NCBI RefSeq assembly: GCF_023101145.1 | Contig: NZ_CP073714.1 | Location: forward strand, 3,100,001-3,164,000 | Origin: Paenibacillus pabuli | Lineage (GTDB): Bacteria > Bacillota > Bacilli > Paenibacillales > Paenibacillaceae | DNA: 64,000 nt | Direction of reading: 5' to 3' | Shown here: piece by piece, positions 17,004 through 25,954 of the stretch | How positions within the stretch are numbered: position 1 is the first letter of the stretch | Layout of the letters: every line of letters starts with the position of its first letter | The notes under the pieces: generated by a model | What the model was told of the DNA's origin: nothing | What the model saw: only the letters and a program-made list of their open reading frames with translations | Databases searched by the model: none | Position numbers and translations under genes: made by a program

Positions 17004-17354
17004 TTGTTTGAACTTCACGAATTAATACCTTATATATTTTCAATCGGACTCATTTTCACCGTCAGTTATGCTTATATTGCCCATCTGCATTGCGGCATTA
17101 CAGAGTACTGGATGGAAGGTGGGGCCGGAGGTGGTCTGGAGCCTGGATTACCAGCTTTGTCCTTGGACGGACAATACAGACCGGAAGCTTTAAGTCGAAT
17201 GATCAGACGGAGAGAATCGCCGGATGAAGATGAACCAGATTGCCAATCCTCGTTGAATCCATTTTCTACAAATCAACGAGGAGGATATATATGGAACATA
17301 AGACAAGCAAGGGGTTCACTTTTACATCTGGCAAAGGACGGATCTATGGGCTGA
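17004..17354 (+). CDS. Candidate MifM-like regulatory leader peptide upstream of yidC
   Basis: A TTG start with AAAGGGGG eight bases upstream opens a 116-codon frame. Residues ~8-27 are one hydrophobic membrane segment (IPYIFSIGLIFTVSYAYIA). A Gly/Pro linker follows, then an Arg-rich piece ending in an acidic run (residues 66-79: MIRRR-ESP-DEDEPD). The acidic codons (17223-17240) end seven bases before a hairpin that hides the yidC ribosome site. The layout matches B. subtilis MifM, whose C-terminal region stalls ribosomes until the peptide is inserted by YidC1; stalling then exposes the yidC2 site. As I recall it, the MifM arrest region also has a basic stretch, Ser-Pro and an acidic run. 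The last 64 bases overlap yidC in another frame. Translation is well supported; the arrest function is inferred. Confidence 0.7.
   Translation: MFELHELIPYIFSIGLIFTVSYAYIAHLHCGITEYWMEGGAGGGLEPGLPALSLDGQYRPEALSRMIRRRESPDEDEPDCQSSLNPFSTNQRGGYIWNIRQARGSLLHLAKDGSMG
17247..17282 (+). promoter_or_regulatory. Hairpin sequestering the yidC Shine-Dalgarno sequence
   Basis: TCCTCGTTGA (17247-17256) is a perfect reverse complement of TCAACGAGGA (17273-17282), giving a 10-bp stem and a 16-nt loop. The right arm contains five of the seven bases of the yidC ribosome site GAGGAGG (17278-17284). No T run follows, so this is not a terminator. A ribosome paused on the acidic codons just upstream would cover the left arm and free the site. 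Confidence 0.8.
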
Positions 17355-18169
17355 TTGCAATTTTATTTGCAGTAATGCTGCTGGCTGGATGCAGTAACAA
17401 CGTTTCAGAGATTAATTCATCAACACCGGGGTTCTTTAATCATTATGTTGTATTTCCGCTGTCGTATCTCATTCAGCACATCGCAACGATATTTAATGGA
17501 AGTTATGGGGTCGCCATTATTGTAATAACCCTCATTATCCGTCTTGCGTTGTTGCCATTGATGATGCGACAAGCCAAATCTCAGCAAGGTACCCGAGTAA
17601 TTATGAATGCCATGAAGCCGGAGATGGATGCGCTCAAGAAAAAGTATGAGGGCAAAAACGATCCAGCTGATAAGCAGAAGCTTTCACAGGAAACGATGGA
17701 GCTCTACAAAAAGCACAAGTTCAATCCGCTGAATATCGGATGTTTGCCACTGCTGATTCAGCTGCCCATTCTGTCAGGTATCTACACAGCTATTCGGCTT
17801 ACGCCGGAGCTTTCATCCCACTCATTTCTTTGGTTCAAATTAGGAGCGCCTGACTATGTGCTTGCAGTTGTGGTAGCAATAATTTATCTGATCCAAGCCA
17901 AGGTTTCACAAGCCAATATGGCGCCGGAACAGCGAAAACAATTTGCAATCATGGGATATATCTCTCCTTTGATGATGGCCTTTTTCTCTCTTTCGGCACC
18001 TGCTGCGATGCCGCTGTATTGGACGATTGGCGGTTCGTTCCTGGTCTTGCAGACGTTATTGTTCCGCAAATTGTATCCGGTTGAACATCCGCAAGAGCCC
18101 GCTGCTGTGCAGGTGAAGAACAAAAATACTAAACCAGCGAAGAATCCTGCCAAACCTGCCAAGTCTTAA
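17291..18169 (+). CDS. yidC: YidC/Oxa1 family membrane protein insertase (lipoprotein type)
   Basis: 292 residues from ATG 17291, seven bases after GAGGAGG. An N-terminal lipoprotein signal with lipobox LLAGC (Cys about residue 36) is followed by the YidC core of five membrane segments. The conserved Arg needed inside the groove is in ITLIIRLALLPL (about residue 90). A cytosolic hairpin (MKPEMDALKKKYEGKNDP) and GCLPLLIQLPILSGIYTAI follow. The C-terminus is Lys/Pro-rich. YidC inserts and folds membrane proteins with or without SecYEG. The location away from rnpA suggests this is the second, conditionally expressed copy like B. subtilis YidC2. Expression is probably controlled by the overlapping leader ORF and the hairpin. 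A strong terminator follows. Confidence 0.95.
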   Translation: MEHKTSKGFTFTSGKGRIYGLIAILFAVMLLAGCSNNVSEINSSTPGFFNHYVVFPLSYLIQHIATIFNGSYGVAIIVITLIIRLALLPLMMRQAKSQQGTRVIMNAMKPEMDALKKKYEGKNDPADKQKLSQETMELYKKHKFNPLNIGCLPLLIQLPILSGIYTAIRLTPELSSHSFLWFKLGAPDYVLAVVVAIIYLIQAKVSQANMAPEQRKQFAIMGYISPLMMAFFSLSAPAAMPLYWTIGGSFLVLQTLLFRKLYPVEHPQEPAAVQVKNKNTKPAKNPAKPAKS

Positions 18170-18257
18170 TTGTTCATTCGTGAGAATAGTATTGTAGGTT
18201 CACATGAAATGAACTTATGTGTTGATATAGCTGATATTTCTTCATTTTCATACGCGC

Positions 18258-18293
18258 AAAGATGCCTTGTCCCATGGGACAAGGCATCTTTTT
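18258..18293. terminator. Bidirectional terminator between yidC and luxR-type gene
   Basis: AAAGATGCCTTGTCCC and its exact complement GGGACAAGGCATCTTT (18258-18273 and 18276-18291) form a near-loopless palindrome, flanked by A and T runs, between convergent genes. Confidence 0.9.
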
Positions 18294-18304
18294 GTATGTC
18301 CAGG

Positions 18305-19429
18305 TTATAACATTCCAATTGCTGGTTCATCAGACAACTGGAAACGAGATACAAAATACCAGATCAACTCGCGGCGGGAGGATACATCTGTTTTGGCAAA
18401 AATGGATTTTAAATGATCCTGTACTGTGTAAGCGGAGATATGCATCGCTTCAGCGATATCCTTGGAAGAATAACTGCGCAGCACGTAACCTAACAGTTCC
18501 CGTTCCCGAATGGATAATCCATGACTCTCGGCGAGTAAATGCAGCAAGTCTTGTGGCATAGCCTGTTCTAGTCTAATTGCAATCTGATCCGGGCCTGAGA
18601 GCTGTTGCATTCGGCTGGCATGGAGCACAAGGTAACGACCATCCAGGAGTTGAATGCAGACTTTGGAGGGCGAATTGTGGAAATGCTCCTGCGCAAGCGG
18701 AAAATCGATATGTGTACGAATCTGACGCTGTAAATGTGAGCTGACTGCACGTACTGGGCGTGGCAACACATCTGGTCCCACATGCTCCAGTAAACGTAAT
18801 TGCGATAGCCAATATTGAGCCGAAGCGTTCACGGATAAGAGTTCGAAAGCGTCAGATGTGATCATAATACCTGGGTCGGAGGGACTTCCGCTCTTGATCT
18901 CGTCCATAAGAGTCAGACTTGTGGATCGTAACATCAAGGCAATAGAAGGGGCCCATGCCTGGATGCTTAGTCGCTCCTCTTCCGTGAATACGGGCTGCCC
19001 CGTCTTGCGATACAGGGTTAGATATCCCCAACAGGCGCCACCACTCACAAGTACGGCCCGAAGTTCATCTCCGAAACCTGCTGGTTGAAGAATATGTTCA
19101 TAGCGAGTACTTTGTATAAGATTTTGGCTAATCGATGCATGAAGAATTGCTGTATACTCACCGCTGCGAATCAGATCAGCATACTTATGTATGTCTTCTT
19201 CCATGTATTCATTAACGAACAGCCGATCATGAATGGCCTCAATGCCGTCTTCCGTCACGGCACCCGTTGAGAGAAGGGTCTGTGGATCAACCGTTGTGAA
19301 GCAATATGCGTCATAGGGAACGATGTTCTGGATTTGTTTCAGCACAGCTTCCCGGTAGGTGCGCGAGGTCCAGGTTCCTTTTTCGAGAGAAGTAATGAGT
19401 TGCTGGTTCCGTTCCATACGTGATGTCAT
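18305..19429 (-). CDS. LuxR-type helix-turn-helix regulator with GAF-like sensor domain
   Basis: About 374 residues. ATG 19429 is preferred because GAGAGGAG lies 9-16 bases upstream; the frame extends further 5' without a ribosome site. Residues ~30-200 look like a GAF-type sensor domain (VPYDAYCFTTVDP, then GACWGYLTLYR). A linker follows. The last ~65 residues are a LuxR-type DNA-binding domain: LSIRERELLGYVLRSYSSKDIAEAM and SAYTVQDHLKSIFAKT. No receiver domain is present, so it probably binds a ligand directly. It is divergent from the methyltransferase gene, which may be its target. Confidence 0.83.
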   Translation of the reverse strand: MTSRMERNQQLITSLEKGTWTSRTYREAVLKQIQNIVPYDAYCFTTVDPQTLLSTGAVTEDGIEAIHDRLFVNEYMEEDIHKYADLIRSGEYTAILHASISQNLIQSTRYEHILQPAGFGDELRAVLVSGGACWGYLTLYRKTGQPVFTEEERLSIQAWAPSIALMLRSTSLTLMDEIKSGSPSDPGIMITSDAFELLSVNASAQYWLSQLRLLEHVGPDVLPRPVRAVSSHLQRQIRTHIDFPLAQEHFHNSPSKVCIQLLDGRYLVLHASRMQQLSGPDQIAIRLEQAMPQDLLHLLAESHGLSIRERELLGYVLRSYSSKDIAEAMHISAYTVQDHLKSIFAKTDVSSRRELIWYFVSRFQLSDEPAIGML

Positions 19430-19558
19430 AAAGCTTTCTCCTCTCCTCATGCAGATATCCCATTCTTCTGGGATTGTACGCTCTGCGTATCCTTCTATAA
19501 TGAAATTAGACGAACGAAGAGTCAAGTCCAACTTGAATCCATGAGGAGTGTAGTATCA

Positions 19559-20266
19559 ATGGACCACAATCAACCATTTATGAGCTTGGACACGGCGGAT
19601 GAAAACCGTTACGAACAATCGATAGCCCTGAAAATTCCGGGTTATTCTCATATGCATGATTTGATGGAACGGCTGCTTGCCGCTTCTATCGCAGATAACA
19701 ATGAAGCTGAAATACTGATTGTCGGAGCCGGGGGAGGTAAAGAAATGACCATGCTTGGAAAGCGACATGCGGGATGGATGTTTACCGGGATAGATCCTTC
19801 CCAGGCGATGCTCCAGTTATCAGAACGAAGAATCCAAGAAGCAGGTATAGGCGCCAGAGTGAAACTTAAATCCATGACGCTTGAAGCATTACCGGAAGAG
19901 GGTGTATACGACGGGGCGACAAGCATGCTAATGCTGCATTTTATTCAAGGGATGGAATCCAAAAGACGATTCCTGTTCAACCTTGCGGCCAGACTCAAGC
20001 CTGGAGCACCACTTATTATTGCAGCCGTCAATGCCAATCTTCATTCACCTGTACATCCAATCATGATGCAAGCCTGGCAGGATCACATGTTAAGTCAGGG
20101 TATTCAGCCTGAGGAATGGGAGCGGTTTGCTGCATCCCTTGGTCGAGAGTCCGATCCCATCTCCTCTGAACAGTTGATTGAGCTTATGGAAGAATGCGGA
20201 TTCACGCATATTACACGTTATTTCGGATCATTTTGGGTGGAGGGATATTATGCGATACGAGTCTAA
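19559..20266 (+). CDS. Class I SAM-dependent methyltransferase
   Basis: 235 residues from ATG 19559, which has GAGGAGTG eight bases upstream. The SAM-binding motif I is AEILIVGAGGGKE (about residues 47-59), motif II is FTGIDPSQAMLQLS (about 75-88), and VYDGATSMLMLHFI marks motif IV (about 115-128). The C-terminal cap is a short helical segment. The substrate is unknown. It overlaps the next gene by 17 bases in another frame, so the two are probably co-translated and may act on one pathway. Confidence 0.85.
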   Translation: MDHNQPFMSLDTADENRYEQSIALKIPGYSHMHDLMERLLAASIADNNEAEILIVGAGGGKEMTMLGKRHAGWMFTGIDPSQAMLQLSERRIQEAGIGARVKLKSMTLEALPEEGVYDGATSMLMLHFIQGMESKRRFLFNLAARLKPGAPLIIAAVNANLHSPVHPIMMQAWQDHMLSQGIQPEEWERFAASLGRESDPISSEQLIELMEECGFTHITRYFGSFWVEGYYAIRV

Positions 20267-21347
20267 AGGAGGGTCTGTGAAAGACCAGATTTGGGTTGTA
20301 GGCGGATATGGTCAGGTGGGGCAAATGATATGTACAGAGCTGGCACGCTCGTTTCCGGGCAAAGTATGGGCGGCAGGTACGCGAATGAACCGGGCTGAGG
20401 AATTCAGCCGATCTACAGGCGGGCTAGTGCAGCCGCTTCAACTGGATGTACGAAAAGCAATGGATCCTGTCCAGCTTCAATCCGTCAAACTGGTAATTAT
20501 GTGTGTGGACCAGACGGGTCCCCGATTTGTCGAAGCTTGTGCAAAAGCAGGGACGGATTATATCGATATTTCAGCCAATTATGATTTTCTGGGTCAGGTC
20601 GAACAGCTGCATTCCAGAATGCAGCGTTCCAAAGCAACAGCCATGCTCAGTGTGGGACTATCGCCTGGTGTAACCAATCTGCTTGTGCGTGAAGCGGGAG
20701 CTCACATGGAGCAAGTGGACGAAGTGGACATTACCGTCATGCTGGGACTGGGCGAGAAACACGGAAAAGCCGCGGTGGAGTGGACGGTAGATCAGATGAA
20801 TGCTACCTATCAGGTCATGAAAAAGGGCAAGCCAGCCGAAGTGCACAGTTTTCACGATGGGAAATGGATTGATTTTGGCGCAGACTTGGGCCGCAGGAAA
20901 GCATATCGTTTTAACTTTTCGGATCAACACGTCGTTGCTCGTACACTTCGTATTCCAACAGTGTCCACCCGGTTATGTCTAGATTCCCGCTGGATGACCA
21001 GATCCATGGCAATCTCGAAACGTATTGGTCTGTTCTCACTACTGCGTATTGCCTCCCTTCGTAATGGTACGGTCAAGGCTTTTGGGGTTATTCCCGGAGG
21101 GGAGCCGATGTTTGCAGTTAAGGTAGATGCAGTGGGATGGAAAAAGGGCAAGCCAATCCATGTCGAGCAGCTGCTGGTTGGCGAACGTGAAGCAGATGCT
21201 ACAGCAGCAGTTGCAGTGGCGGTAGCGGAGCGAATGTACCGGACGGAACTCCCGTATGGTGTTTTCCACATTGAACAATGCCTGTCCTTGCAGAACATTC
21301 AGGAAGCACTTCGTTTTCCATTGAAAGTAACAACGAAGATCACGTAA
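20250..21347 (+). CDS. Saccharopine dehydrogenase-like NAD(P)-dependent oxidoreductase
   Basis: 365 residues. ATG 20250 has GGAGGG five bases upstream; a GTG at 20277 also has AAAGGAGGG, but only three bases away. The N-terminal Rossmann fold carries IWVVGGYGQVGQMICTEL. The sequence then has CAKAGTDYIDISANYDF, a typical saccharopine dehydrogenase/trans-acting enoyl reductase signature, and SVGLSPGVTNLLV. Family members reduce or oxidise varied metabolites, so the substrate cannot be told. Overlap with the methyltransferase gene suggests one operon; the pair is not a known pathway to me. Confidence 0.8.
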   Translation: MRYESKGGSVKDQIWVVGGYGQVGQMICTELARSFPGKVWAAGTRMNRAEEFSRSTGGLVQPLQLDVRKAMDPVQLQSVKLVIMCVDQTGPRFVEACAKAGTDYIDISANYDFLGQVEQLHSRMQRSKATAMLSVGLSPGVTNLLVREAGAHMEQVDEVDITVMLGLGEKHGKAAVEWTVDQMNATYQVMKKGKPAEVHSFHDGKWIDFGADLGRRKAYRFNFSDQHVVARTLRIPTVSTRLCLDSRWMTRSMAISKRIGLFSLLRIASLRNGTVKAFGVIPGGEPMFAVKVDAVGWKKGKPIHVEQLLVGEREADATAAVAVAVAERMYRTELPYGVFHIEQCLSLQNIQEALRFPLKVTTKIT

Positions 21348-21435
21348 ATCATCTATGTGGTTGGATCATTTTTTTGCTCAGGCTCTCCGATCTGATATGA
21401 TGGAACCAATAATCATGCCAGAACGGAGGGAGATC

Positions 21436-21729
21436 ATGAACTGCATTGCTGTATTGCCATATTACAAAGTACAGAGAGAAGTGACGGGTCTCGCACAGGA
21501 AATACTGCAGAGCGATCGGTCCATGATCCTGTACTCGGACAAGATTGTCACGAAATACCGCGAGTTTAACATTACGGAAGTGTTCGACATGTCCTTTCGG
21601 AGAATGGGGAATGAAGGTGGTTTTTTCTATCTACATACCAGCACCGGAGTCTATCCTTATATGGTCAACATAGATCCCAAGCCTTTTATCCAAAGTTTCA
21701 GAACAATGTCTGCTCAAAAATTAACTTAA
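21436..21729 (+). CDS. Small hypothetical protein
   Basis: 97 residues from ATG 21436, with CGGAGGG four bases upstream; the reading frame extends upstream but has no other ribosome site. It has no signal peptide. The pattern of alternating short beta strands (SMILYSDKIVTKYREFNITEVFDMSFRRM, broken by turns) suggests a small PH-like or beta-barrel fold. I do not recognise a family. It lies between the saccharopine dehydrogenase-like gene and the deaminase gene on the same strand. Confidence 0.7.
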   Translation: MNCIAVLPYYKVQREVTGLAQEILQSDRSMILYSDKIVTKYREFNITEVFDMSFRRMGNEGGFFYLHTSTGVYPYMVNIDPKPFIQSFRTMSAQKLT

Positions 21730-21809
21730 TCTTGACCTTGCCGTTACGTGAAGGCTTATCCTCGGATTTGGAAGTAAGGAAATCCAAACCTAGAGGAGTT
21801 GTGAAATGA

Positions 21810-23102
21810 ATGAGTATATTAATCCAGCAAGCCACAATCTTAACGATGAAAGAAAACGGTTCCCCCTTCAAGGGGGATATTCGCATTGTAGGCGACCGGA
21901 TCGCCGAGATGGCTCCCCACATTCAGGCTCAACCGGGGGATGACATTATGGATGGTCAACACAAACTGGCCATGCCAGGCCTGATCAATGCTCACCAGCA
22001 TACACCGATGAGTCTGTTACGGGCATTCTCGGATGATCTGAAGCTCATGGATTGGCTTGACCGTAAAATGCTGCCAGCAGAAGCCCGGATGACCCCCGAA
22101 GATATATACTGGGGAGCGCAATTATCCATTGCCGAGATGATTCGCTCAGGAACTACAGCTTACGCGGATATGTACATTCACATGAATGAAATCGCAGAAG
22201 CGGTAACGGAAACCGGTATTCGGGCGTCGCTCACACGCGGAATGGTATTCTTAGAGGATGATGGAGGGAGCAGATTACAGGAAGCCGTCGATTTGGTACA
22301 ACGTTGGTCGGGTAAGGCTGAGGGTCGAATTACGACGATGTATGGCCCGCATTCTCCCTATACTTGCCCGGTAGACCCTTTGCGGGAAGTGATCGCGATG
22401 GCGGAGCAGGAGAACGTACCCATTCACATTCATCTGGCTGAGACGAAAGAGGAAGTTGTGAAGATTCGTGAACGCTATGGCATGACACCAACAGAGTATT
22501 TGGAAGAGGCAGGTATGTTCGAAAAAGCACACGTACTGCTTGCCCATGGAGTACACCTGAATCGCAGAGATATTGCCCGACTGAAAGGCATGCGTGGCGG
22601 AGTGTCACACAATCCGGTCAGCAATCTGAAATTGGGCTGCGGAATTGCTCCGATTACCGAGATGATTGCGCAGGGAATTAACGTAGGCCTTGGAACGGAT
22701 GGGGCAGGAAGTGCGACAACCGTGGATATGTTTGAAGAAATCAAAGCCGCGACCTGGCTGCAGAAGCTTGATTATGGTGATCCCACCCGGTTGTCTGCAA
22801 AAGAAGTTCTTCGGATGGCTACCCACGGAAGTGCAGAACTCCTAAATATTCAGCATGATGTAGGCGTCCTGGAAGTTGGGCGCAAGGCCGACCTGATTCT
22901 GATTGATCTGAAGAAACCGCATTTGCAGCCGGTTCACGAGCTGGAATCATTGCTCGCGTACAGCGTGAATGGCGCCGATGTAGATACCACGATTGTGAAT
23001 GGCCGTGTGCTGATGAGAGGCAGGCAGCTGTTAACGATTAATGAGGAAGAACTTTTCCGTCAGGTAGAGGTTCGGGCGAAACGTATTGTAGAAGGGATTT
23101 AA
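21810..23102 (+). CDS. mtaD: MtaD-like amidohydrolase (S-adenosylhomocysteine/5'-methylthioadenosine deaminase)
   Basis: 430 residues of the TRZ/ATZ amidohydrolase family. Metal ligands are in place: NAHQHTP (HxH, about residue 65), HIHLAETKEE (His and Glu about 208), AHGVHL (about 235-240) and GLGTDGAGS (Asp about 294). Such enzymes deaminate adenosine-type thioethers or guanine-like bases. The SAH/MTA deaminase annotation is by family likeness, as specificity is not settled by sequence. The ribosome site is GAGGAG 11 bases upstream of ATG 21810. A terminator follows. Confidence 0.8.
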   Translation: MSILIQQATILTMKENGSPFKGDIRIVGDRIAEMAPHIQAQPGDDIMDGQHKLAMPGLINAHQHTPMSLLRAFSDDLKLMDWLDRKMLPAEARMTPEDIYWGAQLSIAEMIRSGTTAYADMYIHMNEIAEAVTETGIRASLTRGMVFLEDDGGSRLQEAVDLVQRWSGKAEGRITTMYGPHSPYTCPVDPLREVIAMAEQENVPIHIHLAETKEEVVKIRERYGMTPTEYLEEAGMFEKAHVLLAHGVHLNRRDIARLKGMRGGVSHNPVSNLKLGCGIAPITEMIAQGINVGLGTDGAGSATTVDMFEEIKAATWLQKLDYGDPTRLSAKEVLRMATHGSAELLNIQHDVGVLEVGRKADLILIDLKKPHLQPVHELESLLAYSVNGADVDTTIVNGRVLMRGRQLLTINEEELFRQVEVRAKRIVEGI

Positions 23103-23108
23103 TTTTTT

Positions 23109-23165
23109 ACACCTGCAGTGACTTGATATGGTTCCACTCAAGTCATTGCAGGTGTATTTCTTTTT
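23109..23165 (+). terminator. Terminator after mtaD
   Basis: ACACCTGCAGTGACTTGA pairs with TCAAGTCATTGCAGGTGT around GTGG, with a T-rich tail. Confidence 0.8.
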
Positions 23166-23275
23166 GCCAGGTAAACGCGGATTGTCCAGTTCATTATCAG
23201 TTCACACAAATTTGTTAGAATGTGAGATGTCCAATATATAGATAAGGTGTACAACTTGGAGAGGAAGAGATCAAA

Positions 23276-25240
23276 ATGACTATATTAGAAGTTAAACATG
23301 TGAAGAAATCATACACGTTGTATGGTAAGGAAAAGGTACCTGTGCTCCATGATGTGAATTTGAGCTTTGAGACAGGAGAATTCGTCTCGATCCTTGGTGA
23401 ATCGGGCTGCGGAAAGTCAACCCTTATGAATATTATTGGTGGGATGGATTCCGATTTTGAAGGGGAGATCCTTGTTCGTGGAAAGAACTTAAGTGCCATG
23501 ACCGAGAAGGAAATGGATGATTATCGCAAGAATAATATCGGTTTTGTGTTTCAAAATTTCAATCTGATCCCGCATCTGTCTGTGCTGGAAAATGTTACGA
23601 TTGCTATGCAAATGACGGATACTAGTGAAAAGGAACGCAACAAGCGTGCTATTGATATTTTGACCGAGGTTGGGTTGAAGAATCATCTGAATAAACGGCC
23701 CAACCAGCTGTCGGGTGGACAGAAGCAACGGGTTTCCATTGCTCGTGCATTATCCAATAATCCAGACATTATTTTGGCGGATGAACCAACGGGTGCTCTG
23801 GATAAGGAAAACGGGGATCAAATTCTGGATTTGCTGGACAGCATTGCACAAAAAGGGATGCTTGTTATTGCCGTAACTCACTCGCAGAAAGTGGCCGATT
23901 CCGGTACACGGATTGTGAAGGTTGAGGAGGGACGGATTAAGGATGATATCCATTTAAAAGATCGTTCCTTGACTACCTATGAGGGCAGTCGTGGTGCTTC
24001 GAGAAACCTGGGCTTACTGGCTTCTTTCCAAATGGCTCTCAAAAATATGAAACTCAATGGCAAGCGTAATGTATTGGTAGCTTTAGGTGGGTCGATAGGG
24101 ATTTTAAGCGTACTCCTGATGCTCTCCTTGGGTAATGGAATAACGACATATATGAACGACGAAATCAATTCAAGCATGGACCCGCTGCTCGTGGATATAA
24201 CGAAGCCGAGTGAAGAAGCCAAAGACATGCAAGGCCCGGAAGCCTTGATGGCAACAGGTGAACCGTTCACAGCAGCTGATATTGAGACCATTCGCAATTT
24301 CCCTAATGTGGATCATGTAGAGACGATCACTACCATTACGGGCAAATCGACTATGGTTAATGCAAAGCAAAGTGCGCCACTCACGCAGTTAACGACATTA
24401 ACGAATGCTTTTGATCCAGCAATGATAACAAAGGGTACGCTTCCGGTAGAAAATGAGATGTTGTTACCCCTCGATACGGCGAATAAATTAAGCGGAAATG
24501 ACCAAGCTGAATCCATGATTGGCAAGTCTGTGTTTCTATATATCAATGAGATGGATGGCAATAATAAACCGGTAACTTTGGAGAAAGAAATAACTATATC
24601 AGGTATTTATGAAGCGTCAGATCAAAGATCACCAATGCAGCAATCACCGGGTTACATTTCATCACAGACACTGGAGCAGATGTATACAGACCAAGGCATC
24701 ACCATTGGCCCGATTCAAGTGAATGCCTATGCAACCGATATGAAATATGTCAATGATATTAATGCAGCTGCTGTTGATGCGGGCTTCTCAGGCTCCCAGA
24801 CGGCAAAAGTCATGGAAAATATCACGACTTATGTGAACATGGCCACGATCGTTCTGTCTGGTATTGCAGGCATTTCGTTAATCGTATCGGGTATTATGAT
24901 ATTGGTTGTGCTTTATATTAGTGTCGTGGAACGGACGAAGGAGATCGGTATTCTTCGTGCGATTGGAGCCAGAAAGAAGGATATCAAGCGAATTTTCTTT
25001 TCTGAATCTGCTCTATTGGGGGTATTCAGTGGTATCATTGCGGTAGTATTTGCGATAATTATCAGTTATGTATTAAATATTCTTTTGGACAATGCGTTTG
25101 GAGCAAAACTAATTAACTTATCCGGATATTATATCTTGTTCGGGATCATTGTAAGTACAGTGATTAGTATCATCGCTGGTTTGATGCCTTCATCCAAAGC
25201 AGCCAAGCTGGACCCGATGGAATCCTTACGATATGAATAA
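23276..25240 (+). CDS. MacB-like fused ABC transporter (ATPase + permease)
   Basis: 654 residues. Residues 1-230 form an ABC ATPase: Walker [10 protein letters not shown] (about 38-46), signature [15 protein letters not shown] (about 145) and Walker [11 protein letters not shown] (about 165). Residues ~245-654 form a MacB/FtsX-type permease with one N-terminal membrane helix, a large periplasm-like/extracellular domain (~280-520) and three C-terminal membrane helices, including [23 protein letters not shown]. The single-chain form is the MacB layout. In Firmicutes these often expel peptides or bacteriocins or help envelope integrity; the substrate is unknown. A two-component pair follows directly, so expression is probably sensor-controlled. 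Confidence 0.9.
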   Translation: MTILEVKHVKKSYTLYGKEKVPVLHDVNLSFETGEFVSILGESGCGKSTLMNIIGGMDSDFEGEILVRGKNLSAMTEKEMDDYRKNNIGFVFQNFNLIPHLSVLENVTIAMQMTDTSEKERNKRAIDILTEVGLKNHLNKRPNQLSGGQKQRVSIARALSNNPDIILADEPTGALDKENGDQILDLLDSIAQKGMLVIAVTHSQKVADSGTRIVKVEEGRIKDDIHLKDRSLTTYEGSRGASRNLGLLASFQMALKNMKLNGKRNVLVALGGSIGILSVLLMLSLGNGITTYMNDEINSSMDPLLVDITKPSEEAKDMQGPEALMATGEPFTAADIETIRNFPNVDHVETITTITGKSTMVNAKQSAPLTQLTTLTNAFDPAMITKGTLPVENEMLLPLDTANKLSGNDQAESMIGKSVFLYINEMDGNNKPVTLEKEITISGIYEASDQRSPMQQSPGYISSQTLEQMYTDQGITIGPIQVNAYATDMKYVNDINAAAVDAGFSGSQTAKVMENITTYVNMATIVLSGIAGISLIVSGIMILVVLYISVVERTKEIGILRAIGARKKDIKRIFFSESALLGVFSGIIAVVFAIIISYVLNILLDNAFGAKLINLSGYYILFGIIVSTVISIIAGLMPSSKAAKLDPMESLRYE

Positions 25241-25285
25241 AACCAAGTAGTGAATATTGAAAATTGCGGAAAGGATAATGCATAA

Positions 25286-25954
25286 ATGAACACGATTCTT
25301 GTGGTTGATGATGATTCGCATATCCGCAAATTAATCCGAATTTATCTCGAAAAAAATCAGTTTTCCGTCGTTGAAGCGCCGGATGGCCAAGAAGCACTTA
25401 ACATCTTGTCTCATACCAAAATTGATTTAGCGATTGTGGACGTGATGATGCCCCGTATAGACGGGATTGAACTGACTGAAGATATTCGATCCTATACAGA
25501 TATTCCGATCCTGATGGTGACAGCCAAAGGAGAGTCCAAGGATAAAGTCAGAGGATTTAATGCAGGGTCCGACGATTATTTAGTGAAGCCTTTTGATCCA
25601 GTAGAGTTAATCTTACGTGTAAAATCCCTGATGAAGAGATACAACAAGACTTCATCGAACGTTATTCATATAGGTAGTGCGACGATTAATCTGAGTAATT
25701 TGACAGTCGATGCAGGAGCGCAAACGGTTGAATTAAAAAAGAAGGAATGTGAATTGTTATTTGCCTTGGCGAGTTTGCCAGGACAAATATTCACACGTAC
25801 ACAGCTTATCGAAGATATATGGGGACTCGATTATGAAGGTGATGAGCGGACAGTAGATGTGCATGTCAAAAGGCTAAGAGAACGACTGGAACCAATCCCT
25901 GAGCTGATGATTTCGACGGTCAGAGGACTTGGATATCGTCTGGAGCTAGTATGA
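25286..25954 (+). CDS. OmpR/PhoB-type response regulator
   Basis: 222 residues. The receiver domain has acidic DDD at 8-10, phospho-Asp52 (AIVDVMMP) and Lys in VKPFDP. The C-terminal winged helix carries KKECELLFALAS, IEDIWGLDYEGDERTVDVHVKRLRERL (about 165-205). It overlaps the downstream kinase gene by four bases and follows the MacB-like transporter gene by 45 bp. It probably controls that transporter. The start is preceded by GCGGAAAGGATAATGCATAA, where GGAAAGG is a fair ribosome site. Confidence 0.9.
   Translation: MNTILVVDDDSHIRKLIRIYLEKNQFSVVEAPDGQEALNILSHTKIDLAIVDVMMPRIDGIELTEDIRSYTDIPILMVTAKGESKDKVRGFNAGSDDYLVKPFDPVELILRVKSLMKRYNKTSSNVIHIGSATINLSNLTVDAGAQTVELKKKECELLFALASLPGQIFTRTQLIEDIWGLDYEGDERTVDVHVKRLRERLEPIPELMISTVRGLGYRLELV

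Noticed and set aside
17240-17290. Upstream in-frame extension of yidC from an ATG-like codon at 17240
   Set aside because: No ribosome site; GAGGAGG at 17278-17284 fixes the start at 17291, and the lipoprotein signal begins there.
20277-20279. GTG start for the saccharopine dehydrogenase-like gene
   Set aside because: Ribosome site only three bases away; ATG 20250 has better spacing. Not fully excluded.
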